This document shows, piece by piece, positions 6,352 to 9,892 of a DNA stretch of 9,892 nt. The notes under the pieces were generated by a model that was not told the origin of the DNA, did no database searches, and worked only from the letters and a program-made list of their open reading frames with translations. Positions within the stretch are counted from its first letter, which is position 1; each line of letters starts with the position of its first letter. The stretch is from Acidimicrobiia bacterium (GTDB lineage Bacteria; Actinomycetota; Acidimicrobiia; Spongiisociales; UBA5794). The position numbers and the translations under genes are program-made. The DNA lies in contig JACDBE010000123.1 in the NCBI GenBank assembly GCA_013695075.1, forward strand, positions 1 to 9,892, in the 5' to 3' direction.

Positions 6352-6550
6352 CCCCCGGGTTCCCCACCAACCTGAGGACTGCTTCCCCTCGCTACCGGCC
6401 CTGTCATGCCGTTCTGTTCCCCTACCCGCTCGCACCGGGCGAGATGCGTATCGTCGGCATCCCCACCCGCAGCATGAAACGCCAGCCCATCGGGCGACGA
6501 GGTGCCGTCGACTCGGTGTTGCCGACCGCTCAGGACACCGCCTCCTACGA
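6352..6550. other. Intergenic region between monooxygenase gene and aroC, nothing further recognised
   Basis: This gap of about 200 bases separates the accessory block from the aromatic amino acid operon. The minus-strand frame running through it lacks conserved-looking sequence and a supported start. One 6 bp inverted repeat (6514-6519 with 6535-6540, 15-base loop) occurs, without a T-run. No tRNA, repeat or small gene could be supported. Confidence 0.5.
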
Positions 6551-7639
6551 TCAGTTCGAACGCGGCCGCTCGACGAGATGGTCGACGACATAGCCGGAGT
6601 CCCGGCCGATGGAGAGCAATGTGTCGGACAGCATGGAGTAGAGAAACCTGAGGCCGACGAAGTAGAGACCGGGCACTGCGTCCACGACGCCTCGATCGTG
6701 CACTACGTCTCCTGAGTCGTCGAACACGGGTAGATCGATCCACGAGAACCCGGGCTCGAACCCGGTACACCACACCACGTTGGCGACATCGAGGACGGTC
6801 CCATCGTCCAACGCCGGATAGCTATCGACAACACCGACAGTACGCCCCACCCGCTCAACACCTGCGGCGACAAGGTCCTTCGGCTTGACTCGAAGCAATG
6901 GCGCCGCCTTGTGCAGCATCTTCGTACGGAGCCTCCTGCCCATTGGCGTGCTGGTCGTCAGCAGCCGATTGAGAATGACCGGCCCGACGAACGGCATGAG
7001 GATCCTCCCCGAGAGACGCTCAGGTCGGAAAGGCTGGACGGCGCTGGGCTCACCCGACAACCACACACGATGACTCTCGACGAGTTCTAGTGCGATCTCT
7101 GCGCCTGAGTTCCCCATACCAACGACGAGGGCGCCTCCGTCCCGAAGCTGATCGCGGTTCTGGTAGCCGGCGACGTGGAGCTGGATGATCTGGGAGTCCA
7201 ACTCCTCGGCGAACGCCGGCACCTTCGGCTTCTGGAAGTCGGCCATCGCCACGACCACGTTGTCGGCCTCGAACTGCTCGGTGCCGGCTGTCGCCAGAAA
7301 CCGGTCCCCTCTCTGGGTCAGGTGATCCACTCTTACGCCGTGGCGAATCGGGAATCCAAAGTGGCCGGCATACGTCTCGAGGTAGTTGGCGACTTGGTCC
7401 TTGGTGGGGAATCCCCAGTCTTCTCCCGGGATCAGAAGACCCGGCAAGCTGTTGAACCGGTTGGGTGTGAACAGCTTCAGCGAGTCCCAGCGGTTGCGCC
7501 ACGATTCCCCCGTTCTGTGGTTGGCATCGACAATCAGGAACGGGACCCCTGCCCGTGACAGGTGGTAGCCGACCGCCAACCCGGCCTGTCCGCCCCCGAT
7601 CACGAGGGTGTCGATCTGTTCGCGTCCGTTCTCTGTCAT
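6551..7639 (-). CDS. Flavin-dependent monooxygenase, CzcO/FMO-like NAD(P)-binding oxidoreductase
   Basis: A 362-residue two-dinucleotide-fold flavoprotein, predicted to use FAD and NADPH to oxygenate or oxidise a small substrate in the cytoplasm. The FAD-binding beta-alpha-beta motif is VIGGGQAGLAVGYHLS (13-28), a GESWRNRWDSLKLFTP segment typical of the COG2072 group follows at 44-59, the NAD(P) motif is VVGMGNSGAEIALE (172-185), and CTGFEPGFSW at 291-300 matches the C-terminal ATG-type motif. The usual ATG before FQ.P.VP reads AMADFQKPKVP (131-141). The full class B fingerprint FxGxxxHxxxF/WP is not evident, so calling it a Baeyer-Villiger enzyme would be unjustified. The ATG at 7639 has GGGAGGT six bases upstream and overlaps the preceding stop as ATGA. 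The substrate is unknown. Confidence 0.88.
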   Translation of the reverse strand: MTENGREQIDTLVIGGGQAGLAVGYHLSRAGVPFLIVDANHRTGESWRNRWDSLKLFTPNRFNSLPGLLIPGEDWGFPTKDQVANYLETYAGHFGFPIRHGVRVDHLTQRGDRFLATAGTEQFEADNVVVAMADFQKPKVPAFAEELDSQIIQLHVAGYQNRDQLRDGGALVVGMGNSGAEIALELVESHRVWLSGEPSAVQPFRPERLSGRILMPFVGPVILNRLLTTSTPMGRRLRTKMLHKAAPLLRVKPKDLVAAGVERVGRTVGVVDSYPALDDGTVLDVANVVWCTGFEPGFSWIDLPVFDDSGDVVHDRGVVDAVPGLYFVGLRFLYSMLSDTLLSIGRDSGYVVDHLVERPRSN

Positions 7640-8001
7640 GCCAGTACCTCCCTTGGTTCCTGCGGTGTTGAGTTGTGGAGAAAGCTGTAGATCTGAACGC
7701 AGGTGGAGATGAGGCATCCCGGTATGAACCCGATCTGTTTGGTCATCACCGCATATGCGATCCAGGGGAGTTGAACCGATCCTCCGAGCAGCCAGCCCCA
7801 CCACCGGCCCCCGCCCGCTGACCAAAGCGACAGCACTTGGAGCCCGGTGAGAAGCCAGGGCCACACACGCGGCGCTCCGAGGGCAGACCCATCACGCCAC
7901 GCCGAGATGAGCACGGCCATCGACACTGTTAAGGCTGCGATCATCCCGCCGATGAGCTTGTGCCGGGTGAACGCTGGATCTTGGATGGTGTGTCGCCACA
8001 T
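7636..8001 (-). CDS. Small four-helix membrane protein, unknown function
   Basis: A 121-residue protein that I do not recognise. It has four likely membrane helices at about 16-35, 46-63, 67-87 and 90-109, with a tryptophan-rich, glycine-rich middle (WPWLLTGLQVLSLW, GRWWGWLLGGSVQLPWIAY) and a short hydrophilic C-terminal tail. The run GWLLG..VQ.PW..YA..T...GF.PG loosely resembles the PnuC-like small transporter pattern, but this is only an impression. I chose the ATG at 8001 because a promoter with good -35 and -10 boxes places the transcript start within a base of it; a GTG two codons earlier would lie upstream of that transcript start. There is no Shine-Dalgarno, consistent with a leaderless message. 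Its stop overlaps the monooxygenase start as ATGA, so the two are made together, perhaps as partners for uptake, export or membrane docking of the oxidised compound. Confidence 0.78.
   Translation of the reverse strand: MWRHTIQDPAFTRHKLIGGMIAALTVSMAVLISAWRDGSALGAPRVWPWLLTGLQVLSLWSAGGGRWWGWLLGGSVQLPWIAYAVMTKQIGFIPGCLISTCVQIYSFLHNSTPQEPREVLA
7646..7652 (-). promoter_or_regulatory. Shine-Dalgarno of the monooxygenase gene
   Basis: Minus-strand GGGAGGT, six bases before the ATG at 7639 and lying inside the 3' end of the membrane-protein gene. It fixes the start of the flavoprotein and excludes the longer in-frame extension toward 7864, which runs through the membrane-protein gene in another frame. 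Confidence 0.8.
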
Positions 8002-8008
8002 GCTCACG

Positions 8009-8037
8009 AACGTAGGGACACAGCCGCTCGCTGTGAA
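8009..8037 (-). promoter_or_regulatory. Promoter of the membrane protein-monooxygenase operon
   Basis: The minus strand shows TTCACA (8037-8032; 5 of 6 to TTGACA), a 17-base spacer, and TACGTT (8014-8009), which fits TANNNT. With normal spacing, transcription would start at about 8002-8001, on the A of the ATG, giving a leaderless mRNA. Box quality and spacing are the best of any promoter in the window. Confidence 0.55.
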
Positions 8038-8042
8038 TACGG

Positions 8043-8060
8043 AAAACTCCCCATTGGGGA
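8043..8060 (-). terminator. Possible intrinsic terminator after the HD-GYP/LuxR gene
   Basis: Seven bases past the TAG, the minus strand reads TCCCC-AAT-GGGGA followed by GTTTT. This is a short 5 bp stem with a three-base loop and a brief T-run. It is small, but it sits between the regulator and the downstream promoter, where a terminator would be expected. Confidence 0.4.
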
Positions 8061-8067
8061 AGACGAG

Positions 8068-9618
8068 CTACCTTGGAACCAGTCCGTGTTCGGTCGCGAA
8101 AAGCGTGGCTGCGGCCCGGGACGACACCCCGATCTTGCGGTAGCTGTTCTGGATGTGGCGGTCTGCCGTCTTGGTCGAGATGTCCAGTTCACGGGCGATC
8201 TGTTTGTTCCGCAGGCCCCGGGCCAACAGACCGACCACCTGCACCTCGCGCTCGGTCAGTCCGGCGGGGCGCTCGATCGCTGGAGCCGGCTCCCCGGCGG
8301 CCTTGGCAATTGCGACGACCATGTCAGCGTCGAAGTGTCCCTGCTTCGCCCTGCCAACGAGGACATCGGTTGCCTCCTCTGACGAGAGGGCGTCCCGATA
8401 CGGGCGCGGCTCTGTCTTGGAGTGGAAAGCGTCAGCTGCGGCGAGCAGCCTGGCCGAGGGCGAGAGCGAGGCAGCGGTGACGCCCCGGTAGTAGCCGGAG
8501 CCGTCGAGACGCTCGTGATGGGCCGTCGCGATGGGAGCAAGTTCGATCAGGTAGGTGGAGCGTGCCAACACTCTCTCCGTGTGATAGGGATGGAGCCGCA
8601 CCTGCTCTCTCTCGTCCGCGGTGAGGGGGCCGGGCCGGCCCCATACCCGGGGAGAGACCGCGGCCCTGCCCACATCGTGCACCAACGCGGCTCGACGGAT
8701 CGTCTCGACTTCCGAAGGCGAGAATCCGTGGATTTCAGCGGCTGCGGCGGCCAAGGCGGCTAGACCCAGACAGTGGCCGGCCAGATAAGGCGATCCGAGT
8801 TCCGAGAATATGCCGATCGCTCCCAGGGCACGGTCGATGGCAGCCCCCGTCAGCGTGAGTGTCGGGCTGGGCTCTGCCGCGAGTACCTCGTCCCAGACCG
8901 TTCCCGGTGGTGCCGGCGGACCAAGAAGCTCTGACGCATCGCTCAAGAACACGTCGACTATGTCCGGGTCGAAGTCTCCGCCGGCCCGTTCACTAATCAC
9001 CTTCAACACGTACTCATCGTCGCCGATGAGGCGCTGATAGGTAGCGTCCCGACCGACGTGGATTATGCGGATCGGCAGGGGTATGTCCTCGCCGCTGGCC
9101 CGCTTCAAGAAGCTCGACCCGTCCCAACGCTCGGTGAGAAAGGGAAACATCCCAGAGATTGACTCCGATAGGCCGAAACGCTCCGAGAGCATGCCGGCCA
9201 CCTCGCAAAGGGCGGCAAAGTGACCCGGCAGGAACCGGAAGGCCCTTGGGAGCCGCGTGGCGGCCTGGAATGCGCGCAGCGGCCTGGGAGTAGCCGGGGA
9301 AGGCAACGCCCCCAGGAGACCGGTCAGGTTCTCCAAGGTGGACCCGTGCTGGCGGTGCTGGTTGTGTCTGGTCAGTCCGCTCTCGAAGATCCCCGCCTTC
9401 TCTTCACCGTCGACGGTGCAGCCCGAGTACATGAGAAGACATGCGTAGTAGGTACGGGAGGCAGTGTCATCATCGACTCCGAGAGCCTCGCATAGCCGCA
9501 TCGTCGTCAATGTTGATTGAAGGCCGTGCTCGAACGGGAACCCCATGCCCAGATCGCTGGCCAAACACAGCGAAGCGATCAGCTCTGCTGATCTCACGCG
9601 ATCGTGGCCGGTCGACAT
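8068..9618 (-). CDS. HD-GYP-type phosphohydrolase domain protein with C-terminal LuxR DNA-binding domain
   Basis: A 516-residue cytoplasmic regulator. Residues about 10-75 resemble the N-terminal, degenerate HD segment seen in this protein type (ASDLGMGFPFEHGL, then LLMYSGCT where a functional domain would have HD). Residues about 275-440 form an HD-GYP-like domain with H282, H314-D315 (LVHDVG), H343 in LHPYHTERVL, H367-H368 in AHHERLDGSGYYRG, and D396 in AADAFHSKTEPRPYR. The GYP triplet is GYY, and the first extra glutamate ligand of trinuclear HD-GYP enzymes appears to be Y278, suggesting a two-metal site. Residues 453-512 are a LuxR/GerE helix-turn-helix: LTEREVQVVGLLARG, NKQIARELDIS, STKTADRHIQNSYRKIG. 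The ATG at 9618 has GAGAGAGG just upstream. I infer that ligand binding or hydrolysis at the HD domain controls DNA binding. Cyclic-di-GMP is possible but unproven. It may regulate the downstream membrane protein-monooxygenase pair. Confidence 0.88.
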   Translation of the reverse strand: MSTGHDRVRSAELIASLCLASDLGMGFPFEHGLQSTLTTMRLCEALGVDDDTASRTYYACLLMYSGCTVDGEEKAGIFESGLTRHNQHRQHGSTLENLTGLLGALPSPATPRPLRAFQAATRLPRAFRFLPGHFAALCEVAGMLSERFGLSESISGMFPFLTERWDGSSFLKRASGEDIPLPIRIIHVGRDATYQRLIGDDEYVLKVISERAGGDFDPDIVDVFLSDASELLGPPAPPGTVWDEVLAAEPSPTLTLTGAAIDRALGAIGIFSELGSPYLAGHCLGLAALAAAAAEIHGFSPSEVETIRRAALVHDVGRAAVSPRVWGRPGPLTADEREQVRLHPYHTERVLARSTYLIELAPIATAHHERLDGSGYYRGVTAASLSPSARLLAAADAFHSKTEPRPYRDALSSEEATDVLVGRAKQGHFDADMVVAIAKAAGEPAPAIERPAGLTEREVQVVGLLARGLRNKQIARELDISTKTADRHIQNSYRKIGVSSRAAATLFATEHGLVPR

Positions 9619-9832
9619 GTTCCTCTCTCCCGACCAGCGTAGTCGTCAAGTATCGAGGCAGCCCGAACAGCCGCCGAGGGCGTGCGGGCTCGAAGGGCTG
9701 GCGGTTTGCCACCTGCCGAGGGCTGGTCCGAACCGAATCTCAGCGGCTTGGAATGTGCTGCTGGCCCTGTCCCTCCGTTGGTCCCACGCGTCACGGATCG
9801 TCGAGCCAAGGAAACTACGAGCGGGGCGGGGC
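9619..9832. other. Gene-free region upstream of the HD-GYP/LuxR gene
   Basis: A 214-base gap with no supported gene in any frame. It should hold the promoter of the regulator gene. Minus-strand TACGCT near 9640 could be a -10 box about 20 bases before the ATG, but I see no matching -35. A small inverted repeat (TGGC-GGTTT-GCCA around 9700) occurs. Nothing stronger is visible. Confidence 0.45.
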
Positions 9833-9892
9833 TTAGCTGAGGTACCAGTTGGCGATGGTGGTTCCCAGGGTCAGGGCGATCCAGGCGCCGGT
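9833..9892 (-). CDS. C-terminal end of an unrecognised, probably membrane, protein (partial)
   Basis: Nineteen codons followed by TAA at 9835-9833 read TGAWIALTLGTTIANWYLS. The hydrophobic run closed by an aromatic NWYLS end looks like the last transmembrane helix of a membrane protein. Its start lies beyond the right edge. The fragment is too short to name a family, and the reading frame itself is inferred from its plausible composition and its shared orientation with the neighbours. Confidence 0.5.
   Translation of the reverse strand, partial: TGAWIALTLGTTIANWYLS

Noticed and set aside
5176..6375. Long plus-strand open frame (about 399 codons) opposite aroC.
   Set aside because: It mirrors the aroC coding frame and has low-complexity composition and no family motif.
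6514..6540. 6 bp inverted repeat downstream of the monooxygenase gene as a terminator.
   Set aside because: The loop is 15 bases, the stem is short and no T-run follows on the minus strand, so it is within chance for GC-rich DNA.
6339..6773. Minus-strand open frame running from the monooxygenase 3' end into the gap before aroC.
   Set aside because: It overlaps the real monooxygenase frame, is arginine-rich with no motif, and lacks a ribosome-binding site.
9634..9660. TTGACG near 9650 as a -35 box for the regulator gene.
   Set aside because: At 17 bp spacing the -10 position falls in the purine-rich ribosome-binding site (GAGAGAGG), which is not a -10 box; the alternative TACGCT lacks a -35 partner.

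Overview
The window comes from a high-GC bacterium, most likely an actinobacterium (Actinomycetota). The clues are strong G/C at third codon positions, frequent GTG starts, and the gene order aroC-aroK-aroB-pepQ-efp-nusB followed by pyrR-pyrB, a classic actinobacterial neighbourhood. An Acidimicrobiia-like lineage is a guess. Every gene I accept lies on the minus strand, so transcription runs from high to low coordinates.

Reading in the direction of transcription, the window opens with 19 C-terminal residues of an unrecognised, probably membrane, protein (9833-9892) and a gene-free 214 bp stretch. An accessory block follows. It holds a 516-residue regulator with two HD-type halves and a LuxR-type DNA-binding tail (8068-9618), a weak terminator-like hairpin, and a two-gene operon of a four-helix membrane protein (7636-8001) and a CzcO-type flavin monooxygenase (6551-7639). 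That operon is coupled by an ATGA overlap and sits behind a good promoter that suggests a leaderless transcript.

After 211 bp without genes, the housekeeping operon begins. Chorismate synthase, shikimate kinase and 3-dehydroquinate synthase (5188-6339, 4646-5185, 3612-4664) cover three shikimate-pathway steps. They are followed by an M24 Xaa-Pro peptidase, elongation factor P and NusB (2509-3570, 1952-2512, 1541-1921). The genes are packed with overlaps or gaps of at most about 41 bp, so they probably form one transcript. aroQ (type II dehydroquinase), often found between aroB and pepQ, is absent.

The 303 bp between nusB and pyrR holds two things. One is a compact 194 bp palindromic element (1340-1533) built from four alternating copies of an 11-base core inside 48 bp imperfect terminal inverted repeats. 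The other is the pyr control region: a possible -10 box, a close match to the PyrR-binding RNA loop, and a Shine-Dalgarno site almost touching that loop. This arrangement points to PyrR repressing translation of its own pyrR-pyrB messenger when pyrimidines are plentiful. pyrB runs off the left edge.

The most interesting items are the palindromic element, the PyrR loop placed on the ribosome-binding site, the EF-P loop that departs from the usual actinobacterial form, and the HD-GYP/LuxR regulator beside a membrane protein-monooxygenase pair. I found no CRISPR array, tRNA, rRNA or insertion sequence.
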